NCBI GenBank assembly: GCA_022769625.1
Contig: JALEJP010000022.1
Location: 207,228 to 271,227 of the forward strand
Source of the DNA: Lachnospiraceae bacterium
GTDB taxonomy: Bacteria; Bacillota; Clostridia; Lachnospirales; Lachnospiraceae
Length of the DNA: 64,000 nucleotides
Reading direction: 5' to 3'
Shown: positions 24,079 through 34,480 of the stretch, piece after piece
How positions within the stretch are numbered: position 1 is the stretch's first letter
Layout: each line of letters begins with the position of its first letter
Made by a program: the position numbers and the translations under genes
Notes under the pieces: model-generated
What the model was told of the DNA's origin: nothing
Seen by the model: the letters and a program-made list of their open reading frames with translations, nothing else
The model's database searches: none

Positions 24079-25161
24079 ATGATATTACAAAAACAAACCT
24101 TATCCGACTGTCAACCTGCTGTTTTTTGCCTCACAGATTCTGCTTCGAAAGAAGATATTCTGTTTTTTGACATCGAAACCACCGGGTTTTCTCCAAAAAA
24201 CTCTTCTCTCTATCTGATCGGAGCAGTATACTTCAGGCAGAAGGCCTGGCATGCCATCCAATGGCTGGCCGAGACACCAGCGGAAGAGTCCGCACTTCTG
24301 AAAGCTTTTTTTGATTTCTGTACCACATACCGGATATTAATCCATTTTAATGGCGAGGGCTTTGATATCCCCTATCTGGCGCAGAAAGCCCGGCAGTATC
24401 ATCTTCCGTTTTCTCCTTCCAGGCTGGAAAGTCTGGATCTTTACCGCCGCATAAGAACCTGCAAAGCACCGTTAAAGCTGACGCACATGAATCAGAAAGC
24501 CCTGGAAAGCTTTCTTGGTATCAGCAGACAGGACCGGTACACCGGTGGCAAACTGATTGACATTTATCATCGTTATACAAAAAATCCCGACAAAACGGAT
24601 CTGCAGCTTCTTCTTCTGCACAATCTGGATGATGTGAAAGGACTGACCAAACTTCTTCCTTTATTATCCTACCCGGCACTTTTTACCGAGCACCGCTATA
24701 CCATACAGAACGTAAGCTGGGAAGATGCTCCGGATGGACAGCCTCTTCTTTTCCTTGAGCTTGCCCTTGACGTTCCGGTTCCAAAGCCGCTCTCTCTGGA
24801 TCTTTCTTTCGGATACCTTACCATCCATGAAGGCATCTGCCGTCTGATGATACACGCTTTCGAAGGTGAACTGAAGTATTTTCTGCCGGATTACCGCAGC
24901 TATTATTATCTTCCCGATCAGGACTGTGCGATTCACAAAACGATTGCTGCCTATACTGCCCCTTCCAGGCGTATGAAAGCCACAGCTTCCACCTGTTACC
25001 AACGCAGATACGGACTGTTTCTTCCACAGAAAACGGCCCTGTTTACACCCGTATTCCAAAAAAGCTACCGTGATCCCTGCCTCTGGTTTGAATGCACAGA
25101 ACAGTTTATGAATACTTCCGGACAGTTATTCCTGTATATAAAAAGCCTGATTTCATTTTGA
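24079..25161 (+). CDS. RNase H-like exonuclease domain protein (YprB family)
   Basis: The 360-residue protein has a DEDD-type exonuclease fold of the RNase_H_2 family: FFDIETTGFSPKNSSLYLIG (first acidic pair D and E), LIHFNGEGFDIPYL (second Asp) and HNLDDVKGL near residue 185 (the last Asp). B. subtilis YprB, which sits with a helicase, is the best-known relative. It probably degrades DNA or RNA in the cytosol; the last 170 residues are not recognised. AAAGGAATC precedes the ATG. It is a single gene with its own promoter, and its TGA stop lies within the terminator hairpin. Confidence 0.85.
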   Translation: MILQKQTLSDCQPAVFCLTDSASKEDILFFDIETTGFSPKNSSLYLIGAVYFRQKAWHAIQWLAETPAEESALLKAFFDFCTTYRILIHFNGEGFDIPYLAQKARQYHLPFSPSRLESLDLYRRIRTCKAPLKLTHMNQKALESFLGISRQDRYTGGKLIDIYHRYTKNPDKTDLQLLLLHNLDDVKGLTKLLPLLSYPALFTEHRYTIQNVSWEDAPDGQPLLFLELALDVPVPKPLSLDLSFGYLTIHEGICRLMIHAFEGELKYFLPDYRSYYYLPDQDCAIHKTIAAYTAPSRRMKATASTCYQRRYGLFLPQKTALFTPVFQKSYRDPCLWFECTEQFMNTSGQLFLYIKSLISF

Positions 25162-25171
25162 AATCAGGCTT
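25143..25171. terminator. Bidirectional terminator overlapping the nuclease stop codon
   Basis: AAGCCTGATTTCA pairs with TGAAATCAGGCTT around a TTT loop. The TGA stop of the plus-strand gene (25159-25161) is within it. A T-rich tail exists on both strands, so it also serves the convergent rpsA. Confidence 0.85.
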
Positions 25172-25204
25172 CTTTATCATGCAGGAAATAATGTCGCCGA
25201 TTTC

Positions 25205-26293
25205 TTATTCTTCAACCGGCTCCTCTGCCTCAGCCGGAGCTTCTTTCTGAAGCACCTTCATACTCAGGCTGATCTTTTTATCCTCACCATTAAAGTCAAC
25301 AACCTTAGCTGTGATAATCTGACCAACGCTCAGGACATCTGACGGTTTATCAACATGGTCCTGGGAAATCTGTGATACATGAAGGAGTGCATCCACACCC
25401 GGCTCCAGTTCAACAAATGCGCCGAAATCTGTCATTCTTGCCACACGGCCTTCTACTACATTGCCTGCTGCATATTTCTCTGCTGCTGTCAGCCATGGAT
25501 TCTGATCCGGGAATTTCAGGCTGAGTGCAATCTTATCACCGCTGATATCTTTAATCAGTACAGAAAGCTTTTCACCAACTTTAAATACTTTCTTTGGATT
25601 CTCCACACGACCCCATGACATTTCTGAAATATGAAGCAGACCATCGGCTCCTCCCAGGTCAATAAATGCGCCAAAATCTGTCACATTTTTAATAACACCC
25701 TCTACCACATCACCTACAGCAATTCTCGCAAAGAGCTCTTTCTGCATCTCCGCTTTCTTTGCAACAAGGAGCTGTTTACGATCACCGATAATTCTTCTTC
25801 TGCGCGGATTGAACTCGCTGATTACGAACTCAATTTCCTGACCTGCATACTTGCCAAGATTTCTCTCATAAGTATCAGATACCAGGCTTGCAGGAATAAA
25901 TACTCTTGCCTCATCAATCACTACGCTGAGACCGCCATCCAGTACCTGAGCTACCGGTGCTTTCAGTACTTCATGATTCTCAAATGCTTCTTCCAGTCTC
26001 TTGTTTCCTTTTTCTGCTGCTAGTCTCTTGTATGTCAGCAGAACCTGTCCTTCACCGTCATTTACTTTCAGGACTTTTGCTTCCATCTTGTCATTTACAT
26101 GAACAACATCCTGAAGGTTTACGCTTGAATCGTTGGTATATTCACTTTTTGTGATGATACCGTCAGCTTTGTATCCAATATTTAAGATAATTTCATCTTC
26201 TTTGACATCGATGACCGTACCTTCGACTACCTCTCCATTATGAATTGTTTTTAATGATTCCTCCAGCATTTGTTCAAAGCTCATTTCTGACAT
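25205..26293 (-). CDS. rpsA: 30S ribosomal protein S1 (four S1 domains)
   Basis: The 362-residue protein has four S1 RNA-binding OB-folds at about residues 15-85, 100-165, 190-255 and 275-345, each recognisable, for example GTVIDVKEDEIILNIGYKADG, GVIKNVTDFGAFIDLGGADGLLHISEMSW and GRVARMTDFGAFVELEPGVDALLHVSQ. Gram-negative S1 has six domains; the four-domain form is usual in Clostridia. It helps mRNA binding by the ribosome. The ATG at 26293 is preceded by AGGAGG and lies within the 3' end of ispH (13-nt overlap in another frame), so the two are coupled. Some relatives have the two genes fused. Confidence 0.95.
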   Translation of the reverse strand: MSEMSFEQMLEESLKTIHNGEVVEGTVIDVKEDEIILNIGYKADGIITKSEYTNDSSVNLQDVVHVNDKMEAKVLKVNDGEGQVLLTYKRLAAEKGNKRLEEAFENHEVLKAPVAQVLDGGLSVVIDEARVFIPASLVSDTYERNLGKYAGQEIEFVISEFNPRRRRIIGDRKQLLVAKKAEMQKELFARIAVGDVVEGVIKNVTDFGAFIDLGGADGLLHISEMSWGRVENPKKVFKVGEKLSVLIKDISGDKIALSLKFPDQNPWLTAAEKYAAGNVVEGRVARMTDFGAFVELEPGVDALLHVSQISQDHVDKPSDVLSVGQIITAKVVDFNGEDKKISLSMKVLQKEAPAEAEEPVEE

Positions 26294-27126
26294 TCTTTCT
26301 GAACCTCCTCAATAATATTGTTTGGGGTTGATGCCCCTGCTGTAATACCTACGCAACTCATGGACTGCATCGAACGTACATCCAAATCTTCAAGTGTCTG
26401 TATATAGTAAGTATTCGTGCATTCTTCTTTACAAATTTCAAATAACTTCTGCGTATTGGAGCTGTGTCTGCCTCCAATTACGATCATAGCGTCAACCTGT
26501 GCAGCTATTTGCCTTGCCTCGGTCTGGCGCTCCTCTGTCGCATTGCAAATCGTATTTAAAACAAGTATATCATAACGCTTTTTTGAAAGAATTTCAACTA
26601 ATTTATTAAATTTCTTGTAATTAAATGTCGTCTGAGACACCACACACACACCTTTTGGAGACTCCGGCACAAAATTTTCCGCCTCCTGGGTGTTTCCAAC
26701 CACCGTCACCCTGGAGACACACCATCCTCTGATTCCTTCCACTTCCGGATGGCTGGCATTACCGATGATAACGATTTCTCTGCCATTTTCACCCTCCCGC
26801 TTTACAATCCGGTGTATTTTTCGTACAAAAGGGCATGTGGCATCCACCAGGGTCAGATGCCTAGACTGGATCAGTTCATAAATGGATGCCGGCACCCCAT
26901 GGGACCGGATGACAACCGTACCCTCCGTAAGCTCTTTGAGCTCATCCTGGCTGTTTATCACCTGTACGCCCCGCTTTTCCAGATCACGTACCACTTCCTC
27001 ATTATGAATAATCGGCCCATAAGTATAGACTCTGGAGTTCTCCTGTCCGGCCTGCTCATATACTTTTTCCACCGCACGCTTCACTCCAAAGCAGAATCCG
27101 GCTGTTTTTGCTTTTATCACCTTCAT
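26281..27126 (-). CDS. ispH: 4-hydroxy-3-methylbut-2-enyl diphosphate reductase
   Basis: A 281-residue enzyme, last step of the MEP isoprenoid pathway, giving IPP and DMAPP. Three cysteines ligating the 4Fe-4S cluster are in GFCFGVKRAV near residue 12, DATCPFV near residue 95 and LNTICNATEERQ near residue 190. SHGVP and GGRHSSNTQKL are conserved substrate-binding stretches, and TAGASTP is at the C-terminus. The ATG at 27126 has AGGGA at fair spacing; a start two codons earlier is equally possible. It overlaps cmk by 4 nt and rpsA by 13 nt. Confidence 0.96.
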   Translation of the reverse strand: MKVIKAKTAGFCFGVKRAVEKVYEQAGQENSRVYTYGPIIHNEEVVRDLEKRGVQVINSQDELKELTEGTVVIRSHGVPASIYELIQSRHLTLVDATCPFVRKIHRIVKREGENGREIVIIGNASHPEVEGIRGWCVSRVTVVGNTQEAENFVPESPKGVCVVSQTTFNYKKFNKLVEILSKKRYDILVLNTICNATEERQTEARQIAAQVDAMIVIGGRHSSNTQKLFEICKEECTNTYYIQTLEDLDVRSMQSMSCVGITAGASTPNNIIEEVQKECQK

Positions 27127-27791
27127 TGGCATACTTCCCTGTAATGTTTTTTTATTTCCTCAACCACTTCATCAATGGTCATTTCCGAAGAATCCAAAAG
27201 AATTGCATCCTCTGCTTTTTTCAGCGGCGCTATCTTCCGTGACATATCTCTGGCGTCCCGTTCCTCGATATCACGCCGGATTTCTTCGTACGTGCAGCCG
27301 CTTCCTTTTTCCTGTTCTTCCAGATAACGGCGTTTTGCACGCGTCTGCACACTTGCTGTCAGATAGATCTTAAGCTGTGCATTGGGGAGTACCTGGGTAC
27401 CAATGTCTCTGCCGTCCATCAGAACATTCTCTTTTGCCGCCATCTCTCTCTGTAGATCCAGAAGCGTTTCCCGCACAGCCGGGTTGGCAGATGTTACGGA
27501 AGCGGTGCGGCTCACTTCCTCAGTGCGGAGAAGCCCGGTCACATTTCTTTCATTTAAATATACCTGCTGCTCCCCATCCTCATATCCAAGGGTAATCCGA
27601 ATCTGACCACATGCCGCTTTTACAGAGGCATCATCATGGATATCGACACCATTTTCCAACATATATACAGCAATGGCCCGGTACATTGCACCGGTATCTA
27701 CATAAATAAATCCAAGTTCTTTTGAAACACGCTTTGCAATCGTGCTTTTTCCGGCTCCTGCCGGACCATCAATGGCGATATTAAAACTCAT
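27123..27791 (-). CDS. cmk: Cytidylate kinase
   Basis: The 222-residue protein phosphorylates CMP and dCMP using ATP. The P-loop is IDGPAGAGKSTIAKRV near residue 7, YVDTGAMYRAIA and LMDGRDIGTQVLPNA are the family's nucleotide-binding signatures, and RDARDMSR lies in the lid. The ATG at 27791 is preceded by AGGAGG at a spacing of 7; the frame extends two codons upstream. It is coupled to ispH by a 4-nt overlap and follows the FAD-protein gene by 25 nt, a conserved order in Clostridia. Confidence 0.96.
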   Translation of the reverse strand: MSFNIAIDGPAGAGKSTIAKRVSKELGFIYVDTGAMYRAIAVYMLENGVDIHDDASVKAACGQIRITLGYEDGEQQVYLNERNVTGLLRTEEVSRTASVTSANPAVRETLLDLQREMAAKENVLMDGRDIGTQVLPNAQLKIYLTASVQTRAKRRYLEEQEKGSGCTYEEIRRDIEERDARDMSRKIAPLKKAEDAILLDSSEMTIDEVVEEIKKHYREVCQ

Positions 27792-27816
27792 GTACAACCT
27801 CCTGCGACTTTTTCTT

Positions 27817-29082
27817 TTATTGCGGCATCACGTCTGTCTGTGTACTGCTCATCGCCTGTGCCGCTGCATACGCGGTAGACCAGGCAATCTGAAGATTGAA
27901 TCCTCCGGTCACTGCATCCAGATCCAGTACCTCTCCTGCAAAATACAGCCCTTTTACCAGTCTGGATTCCATCGTAGATGGATTTACTTCTTTTACCTGT
28001 ATGCCGCCTTTTGTAATAATAGCCTCATTATAGTCTCGAAGTCCCGTAACGGTCAACGGCAAATTTTTAATGAGGCCGACAAAATGCTGTCTTTCCTCTC
28101 TGGAAATCTCATTTACCTTCTTTTCCGGTAAAATACCGGAAAGCTCAATCATCACAGGAATCAGTCTGGCTGGGAACAGACCACCGAGAACGTTTTTAAA
28201 CTGCTTGTTTTTTCCTTCCTCAAAATCACGCAGGATTCTGTGATCCAGCTGTTCTTCTGAAAGAGCCGGTTTCAGATCAATCCGAAGGGACAGATTCTTT
28301 TTCCGTACTGTCTTTGCCGTGTGGCTGCTGGCGCTTAAAATCACAGGGCCGGTGACGCCAAAATGAGTAAACATCATCTCACCAAAATCCTGATAAAGCA
28401 CCTTTTTGCCATCCCGAATGGTAATCGCCACATTTTTCAGTGACAGCCCCTGAAGACTCCTGACCCACTCTTCCTTTGTGTTAAAAGGAACCAGAGACGG
28501 GTAAAGATCGGTTACTTTGTGTCCGAGCTCCTCTGCAAACCGGTAGCCGTCCCCGGTGGATCCGGTACTTGGATAGGAGATCCCTCCCGTTGCGATCAGC
28601 ACCGCGTCCGCCGCAAAAGGGCTGCTCCACCCTGTACAGACAACTCCTGTCACAGCACCATCCTGCTGCGAAATCTTCGTCACCTCTGTATTCAAATGTA
28701 TCCGGACTCCGTACTCCTGCATCTTTCTGCGCAGAGTATCGATCACATCAGAAGAATGATCCGACAGAGGAAAGACTCTCTCTCCACGCTCTGTTTTGGT
28801 TTTCATCCCGGCCTGTTCAAAAAAATGTATGGTGTCCTGATTGGTAAAACCGTAAAAAGAACTGTAAAGAAACTTCCTGTTTGTTACAACCGCCTCAAAA
28901 AGCTGATCCATATCACAGGCATTGGTCAGATTACAGCGTCCCTTTCCGGTAATATATACTTTTTTCCCAAGCTTTTCGTTTTTTTCAAAAAGATGGACTT
29001 CACAGCCCTGCCTCGCTGCCATCAAAGCGGCAAACATTCCGGCTGCTCCGCCGCCCACAATTGCAATTCTCTTTTTTCCCAT
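27817..29082 (-). CDS. FAD-dependent oxidoreductase, HI0933/BaiN-like family
   Basis: The 421-residue protein has an N-terminal dinucleotide-binding motif IVGGGAAGMFAALMAAR (residues 7-23), then the family stretch GKKVYITGKGRCNLTNA, LIATGGISYPSTGSTGDGY in the middle, and GLYFAGEVLDLDAVTGGFNLQIAWSTAYAA at the end, all diagnostic of the HI0933 flavoprotein family. Some relatives are named BaiN or aminoacetone oxidase, but the physiological substrate is not established. The ATG at 29082 has AAAGGA upstream; the frame is open for 40 more codons, which overlap the upstream ATPase gene and are ignored. It lies in the FAD-protein/cmk/ispH/rpsA cluster. Confidence 0.9.
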   Translation of the reverse strand: MGKKRIAIVGGGAAGMFAALMAARQGCEVHLFEKNEKLGKKVYITGKGRCNLTNACDMDQLFEAVVTNRKFLYSSFYGFTNQDTIHFFEQAGMKTKTERGERVFPLSDHSSDVIDTLRRKMQEYGVRIHLNTEVTKISQQDGAVTGVVCTGWSSPFAADAVLIATGGISYPSTGSTGDGYRFAEELGHKVTDLYPSLVPFNTKEEWVRSLQGLSLKNVAITIRDGKKVLYQDFGEMMFTHFGVTGPVILSASSHTAKTVRKKNLSLRIDLKPALSEEQLDHRILRDFEEGKNKQFKNVLGGLFPARLIPVMIELSGILPEKKVNEISREERQHFVGLIKNLPLTVTGLRDYNEAIITKGGIQVKEVNPSTMESRLVKGLYFAGEVLDLDAVTGGFNLQIAWSTAYAAAQAMSSTQTDVMPQ

Positions 29083-29098
29083 TTCCTGTCCTTTCCTT

Positions 29099-31483
29099 TC
29101 AGGATTTCCGTCTCTCCATCCCGCGCGGAAACAGATCTTCCAGACGTTCGCGCACTCTGTCACGGAGCCTGTAGCAGAACAGAACAAGACGTACCAGCTC
29201 ATTATACATCAAAATCACCATACAGACAAGCGGTACGGCCAGCATCATCTGCCAGCAGAAAATACTTCGGATCCCAAAAAAATCCGGCATCAGCAGAACT
29301 CCCGCAGAGAACAGAAGAACCACTCCCACACACAACATCCCTCGCAGAAGATTCAATGGTCTGCACACCCGTATCACTACCATAATACCCACGGCACCTC
29401 CTACCACCAGATTCAGAGTGTAGGTCAGCACATCATCCCCGGCCCAGAAGGGAGAAATACACTGTACAACCAGAAGCGTACCTACCATGGTCAGTGCTGC
29501 CGGAAGAGCGGTGCGCATGACATGGCGCAGAAATCCGGTGCTGCTTACCGCTTCCGTGTGTTCCAACGTCAGGATAAAACTGGGGAAACCGATGCATGCT
29601 GCACTGATCAGGGAAAGCTGAACCGGGATATACGGATACGGCCTCTGCAGCAGGATAAAAATAACACTCAGCAGAATCGAATAGATCGTCTTTGACAGAT
29701 ACAGAGCACTTACCCTCTCGATGTTTGCAATGATGGTACGCCCTTCGCTGACAATATTTTTCAGGCAGGCAAAATCCGAATCCAGGAGTACAATATGTGC
29801 TGCCTGTTTTGCAGCATCACTGCCGGCTGCCATGGCAATTCCGCAGTCTGCATCTTTTAATGCCAGCACATCATTGACACCGTCTCCTACCATACCCACT
29901 ACTTTTTTCTCTGCCTGATAAGCATGGACAAGCTGCTGTTTCTGCTCCGGCTTTACACGTCCAAACACATTGTAATCCCGCACTGCCTGTCTCCATGTCT
30001 CTTCCTCATTATCAAGCGTGGAAGCGTCCACGTACTTTTCCCCTCCTGCAAGTCCGGCTTTCACCGCAATCTGCGACACGGTCACAGGATTATCACCCGA
30101 TATTACTTTGATATCCACATTCTGCTGACGGAAATAGGCAAACGTATCGCCTGCATCCGAACGGATACAGTCAGATATCACAATCAGACCCATGGGAGCC
30201 ACGCCCTCCACGCTTCCTTTTTCCGGGCAGATATTCTCACATCTGCCAAGCAGAAGTACACGATACCCCTGTTCCGAATAGTCATTTACTGTCCTGACCA
30301 GTTCCTCATCCTCTGCGGACATCAGAAATTCCGGTGCGCCCAGCACAAAGGCTCCTTTCCCTTCAAAAGAAACTGCCCGATACTTGCGCTCGGAGGAAAA
30401 CGGAATCTTCTGCTGCACCGTGAAGGCTCTGGTCTTATGAAAATACTTTTTCAGCGCTTCCTGTGTATTGTTGGTATCCTCAAAGGCAAAGGTAAGCTCA
30501 TTCATCACTTCCTCCACCTGTTCACGCTCCGTACCATGCACGCCAAGAACCTCGGCCACTTCCAGCTCTCCGGTAGTGATCGTCCCCGTTTTATCCAGGC
30601 ACAATACATTTACCCTGGCCAGCGCTTCCATAGCCTCCATTTCCTGTACCAGCGCACGTTTTTTTGCAAGCCGTCCCACACCCAGGATAAAAGATACACT
30701 GGTGAGCAGCACAAGTCCTTCCGGTATCATCCCGATGATACCGGCAACCGTACCAACAATCGCTTCATTCCTTGTGGTGCCCTCTGCCTGAATCTGGGAC
30801 AAAAACAGCAAAATACCTATGGGAATGATCAGCACGCTGATCACCTTTATGATTTTTTTGATGGTGTTCTGCATTTCCGAGGTGGCGCGTTTTTTTGTCT
30901 TTGCTTTCCTGGTCAGTTTGGCAGCATAATTGTCATCCCCAACGTGAATCACACGTCCCGCTCCACTTCCTGCCACAATATAGCTGCCGGACATCAGCTC
31001 ATCTCCCGGCTTTTTTTTCACCGGTTTGGATTCGCCGGTAAGCATGGACTCATTTACCTCAAGTCCGTCGGAACGCAGCACGGTACAGTCTGCACAAATC
31101 TGATCACCATTTGCCACCAGCAGCACATCATCCAAAACCACTTCGTCTACGTCAACCTCCCATGCTCTTCCGTCACGAATCACACGGGCCTTCGAGGCTG
31201 TCATAACCGAAAGCTGATCCACCACCTTTTTCACCTTCAGCTCCTGAAGAATACCAATCAATGCATTTACGATCACAACACCCATAAAGGTCATATTTTT
31301 GAACTGTCCTGTGAGCAGAACCAAAACAGCGAGAAACAGATTCAAAAAATTGAAGTATGTCAGTGTATGCGCCCGAATGATCTCTTTTTTACTCTTAAAA
31401 ACATCCTTTTCGGTCCGATTTACCTGCCCAAGCTCCATGCGTTTTTCCACGTCAGCCCTGGCAAGTCCCTGAAACTGTTCCAT
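29099..31483 (-). CDS. Cation-translocating P-type ATPase
   Basis: A 794-residue P-type ATPase. The TGES actuator motif is in MLTGESKPVKKK near residue 150, the phosphorylated Asp is in CLDKTGTITTGE near residue 290, and the hinge is MVGDGVNDVLALKDADCGIAM near residue 520. About ten membrane helices are visible; the M6 region reads VQLSLISAACIGFPSFIL. It lacks N-terminal heavy-metal domains and resembles Firmicutes pumps annotated as calcium or magnesium type; the ion is not decided by sequence. The ATG at 31483 has AAGGAGAG upstream. It is followed within 16 nt by the FAD-protein gene and may be the first gene of that operon. Confidence 0.9.
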   Translation of the reverse strand: MEQFQGLARADVEKRMELGQVNRTEKDVFKSKKEIIRAHTLTYFNFLNLFLAVLVLLTGQFKNMTFMGVVIVNALIGILQELKVKKVVDQLSVMTASKARVIRDGRAWEVDVDEVVLDDVLLVANGDQICADCTVLRSDGLEVNESMLTGESKPVKKKPGDELMSGSYIVAGSGAGRVIHVGDDNYAAKLTRKAKTKKRATSEMQNTIKKIIKVISVLIIPIGILLFLSQIQAEGTTRNEAIVGTVAGIIGMIPEGLVLLTSVSFILGVGRLAKKRALVQEMEAMEALARVNVLCLDKTGTITTGELEVAEVLGVHGTEREQVEEVMNELTFAFEDTNNTQEALKKYFHKTRAFTVQQKIPFSSERKYRAVSFEGKGAFVLGAPEFLMSAEDEELVRTVNDYSEQGYRVLLLGRCENICPEKGSVEGVAPMGLIVISDCIRSDAGDTFAYFRQQNVDIKVISGDNPVTVSQIAVKAGLAGGEKYVDASTLDNEEETWRQAVRDYNVFGRVKPEQKQQLVHAYQAEKKVVGMVGDGVNDVLALKDADCGIAMAAGSDAAKQAAHIVLLDSDFACLKNIVSEGRTIIANIERVSALYLSKTIYSILLSVIFILLQRPYPYIPVQLSLISAACIGFPSFILTLEHTEAVSSTGFLRHVMRTALPAALTMVGTLLVVQCISPFWAGDDVLTYTLNLVVGGAVGIMVVIRVCRPLNLLRGMLCVGVVLLFSAGVLLMPDFFGIRSIFCWQMMLAVPLVCMVILMYNELVRLVLFCYRLRDRVRERLEDLFPRGMERRKS

Positions 31484-31621
31484 AAATCTCTCCTTCGTAA
31501 ACAAAAGCAATATCCCATGGCTCATTTTTCCAACCCAGTATACAAAATCTGGAAGTATTTGTAAATGGATTCCGGACAATATAAGAAAACATCATTTTTT
31601 CTTTATTTTTTCTTTATAATA

Positions 31622-31636
31622 TGAGCCAAGGGACAA
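31622..31636. repeat. Fragment of the palindromic repeat
   Basis: ATGAGCCAAGGGAC followed by AAA matches the outer end of the reverse complement of copy A (2259-2327) and then diverges. It may be a remnant of a third copy. The match is short, so chance cannot be excluded. Confidence 0.35.
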
Positions 31637-31779
31637 ATGGACATAAAATGCAGCCATTTTTCTTCCGGAAATAACAGGATCCTCCCTCTTTTCCTTTCCT
31701 TTTTTTTGGATTCTCCTTCTTTTCTTCCGGTTTTCACACTTATTCCGAAATTTTTTCGCCCGGATTCTCTATTTTTTTA

Positions 31780-31808
31780 TTTACTTTGCCACGCTGATTT
31801 GCTATAAT
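31780..31808 (+). promoter_or_regulatory. Promoter of gdhA
   Basis: TTTACT (31780-31785), a 17-nt spacer and a perfect TATAAT (31803-31808). The leader to the ATG at 31852 is about 37 nt and includes AGAGGAGG. No leader structure is seen. Confidence 0.75.
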
Positions 31809-31836
31809 CTGCAATGGTATTTTATTTTATATGTAA

Positions 31837-33186
<1,350 letters not shown>

Positions 33187-33205
33187 TCCAATCATCATAT
33201 AAATT

Positions 33206-33246
33206 GAGACAATAGAAAGCACGCTCTGCGTTCTTTCCATTGTCTC
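33206..33246 (+). terminator. First terminator of gdhA
   Basis: GAGACAATAGAAAG (33206-33219) pairs with CTTTCCATTGTCTC (33233-33246) with one mismatch. No real T run follows; a second hairpin with T runs begins 4 nt later. Confidence 0.6.
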
Positions 33247-33249
33247 GTA

Positions 33250-33289
33250 AAAAAGACACTGCAGAGCAAACCGCTCTGCAGTGTCTTTT
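33250..33289. terminator. Bidirectional terminator between gdhA and the ferredoxin gene
   Basis: AAAAGACACTGCAGAGC and GCTCTGCAGTGTCTTTT form a perfect stem of more than 15 bp around AAACC, with T runs on both strands. It serves gdhA (plus) and the ferredoxin gene (minus). Confidence 0.88.
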
Positions 33290-33304
33290 TGCATGAAACC
33301 ACTC

Positions 33305-33685
33305 TTACTCTTCTACTACTTCCAGTACGTCCATCGGACATGCCTTTGCGCAAATGCCGCAGGCAATACACTTGGATGCCGGGCTGTCTTCCGCTTTTAC
33401 GATCAGGCCGAACGGACATGCTTCTGCGCAGGCACCGCATCCGGTACATTTCTTTTTGTTGATCATGTAAACGCCTTTTGCGTTCTGGGTAATAGCGCCT
33501 TCCGGACAGGCCTCTGCACACTTGCCGCACTGTGGACAGGTCATCGGACGAACTGCCTTCTTTTCCACGATCTGCAGGCAGGCTTTGTCCGGATCAAACG
33601 CTTTATAAAACGCCTCGGAACATGCCTGAACACATGCGAGACACGCCATACAGGTACTGCCTTTTTTTACTTTCAGTTTCTTCAT
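33305..33685 (-). CDS. Ferredoxin-like protein with four 4Fe-4S motifs
   Basis: This 126-residue protein contains four complete cysteine motifs: CMACLACVQAC (residues 12-22), CPQCGKCAEACPEGAI, CTGCGACAEACPFGLI and CIACGICAKACP. That suggests four 4Fe-4S clusters in a soluble electron carrier, twice the number in a standard clostridial ferredoxin. Similar proteins accompany oxidoreductases or the acetyl-CoA pathway; the partner here is not evident, since it stands alone between gdhA and lrgB on the opposite strand to gdhA. The start has AGGAT near the ATG. I do not know its specific redox partner. Confidence 0.88.
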   Translation of the reverse strand: MKKLKVKKGSTCMACLACVQACSEAFYKAFDPDKACLQIVEKKAVRPMTCPQCGKCAEACPEGAITQNAKGVYMINKKKCTGCGACAEACPFGLIVKAEDSPASKCIACGICAKACPMDVLEVVEE

Positions 33686-33787
33686 ATCAAATCCTCCGCA
33701 TTTGTAATTTCTATAAATACACAGTACAGTTTCCTTTCCTGCACTGCAAAATAGTTATTTTTATTCTACCATTTTCGACAACATTTC

Positions 33788-34480
33788 TCAATAGAAATTT
33801 GCAAATACTGAGGCACCAATTACCGTCATGATGCCTGCCACTGCAATGGAAAGACTGCTCATAGCACCCTGGACCTCTCCCAGCTCCAGTGCTTTAGAGG
33901 TTCCGATGGCATGTGCGGAGGTTCCAAGGGCCAGTCCCACTGCAATAGGCTCATAAATTCGGAATATGCGGCAAACCAGCTCACCGACCACATTTCCAAA
34001 TACGCCCGTAATAATGATAACTGCCACTGTAATCGTGACCATACCGCCAAGCTCCTGGGAAACACCCATCCCAATTGCTGTCGTAATGGACTTGGGCAGT
34101 AAAGTTACATAAGTTTCATGTCCCAGTCGAAAGAAAGCCGACAGAAGCAGCACGCTGCACAGACTGGCAATCACACCGGCTGTGATACCACACACAACAG
34201 CTGCCAGATTCTTTTTCAAAAGAGTGAGCTGCTGATACAAAGGCACTGCCAGGCAGACGGTAGCCGGCGTAAGCAGATAACTCAAATACTTACCGGATGC
34301 CTCATAGCTCTCATAATCGACTTTGCACAGCAAAACTACTCCGATAACAAACACAATTGAAATCAGAAGCGGATTCAGGAACCCGTATCGAAACTTCTTT
34401 CTCAGCATAACACCGATTCCATAACCGATCAGACTGATCGCTACTCCAAAATACGTTGAATTACATAATATTTCTTTCAC
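33788..34480 (-). CDS. lrgB: LrgB-like membrane protein
   Basis: A 230-residue protein of about seven helices. The features SITTAIGMGVSQELGGM, TGVFGNVVGELVCRIFRI and ALGTSAHAIGTSKALELGEVQGAMSSLSIAVAG are diagnostic of the LrgB/CidB family. Members, with LrgA, were first linked to control of murein hydrolases in Staphylococcus and also to pyruvate or glycolate transport in other organisms. It overlaps lrgA by 4 nt and is the second gene of the pair. Confidence 0.93.
   Translation of the reverse strand: MKEILCNSTYFGVAISLIGYGIGVMLRKKFRYGFLNPLLISIVFVIGVVLLCKVDYESYEASGKYLSYLLTPATVCLAVPLYQQLTLLKKNLAAVVCGITAGVIASLCSVLLLSAFFRLGHETYVTLLPKSITTAIGMGVSQELGGMVTITVAVIIITGVFGNVVGELVCRIFRIYEPIAVGLALGTSAHAIGTSKALELGEVQGAMSSLSIAVAGIMTVIGASVFANFY

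Noticed and set aside
29924..31564. A 546-codon open frame opposite the P-type ATPase
   Set aside because: Shadow frame of the ATPase; composition (His, Phe, Cys rich) is typical of antisense translation.
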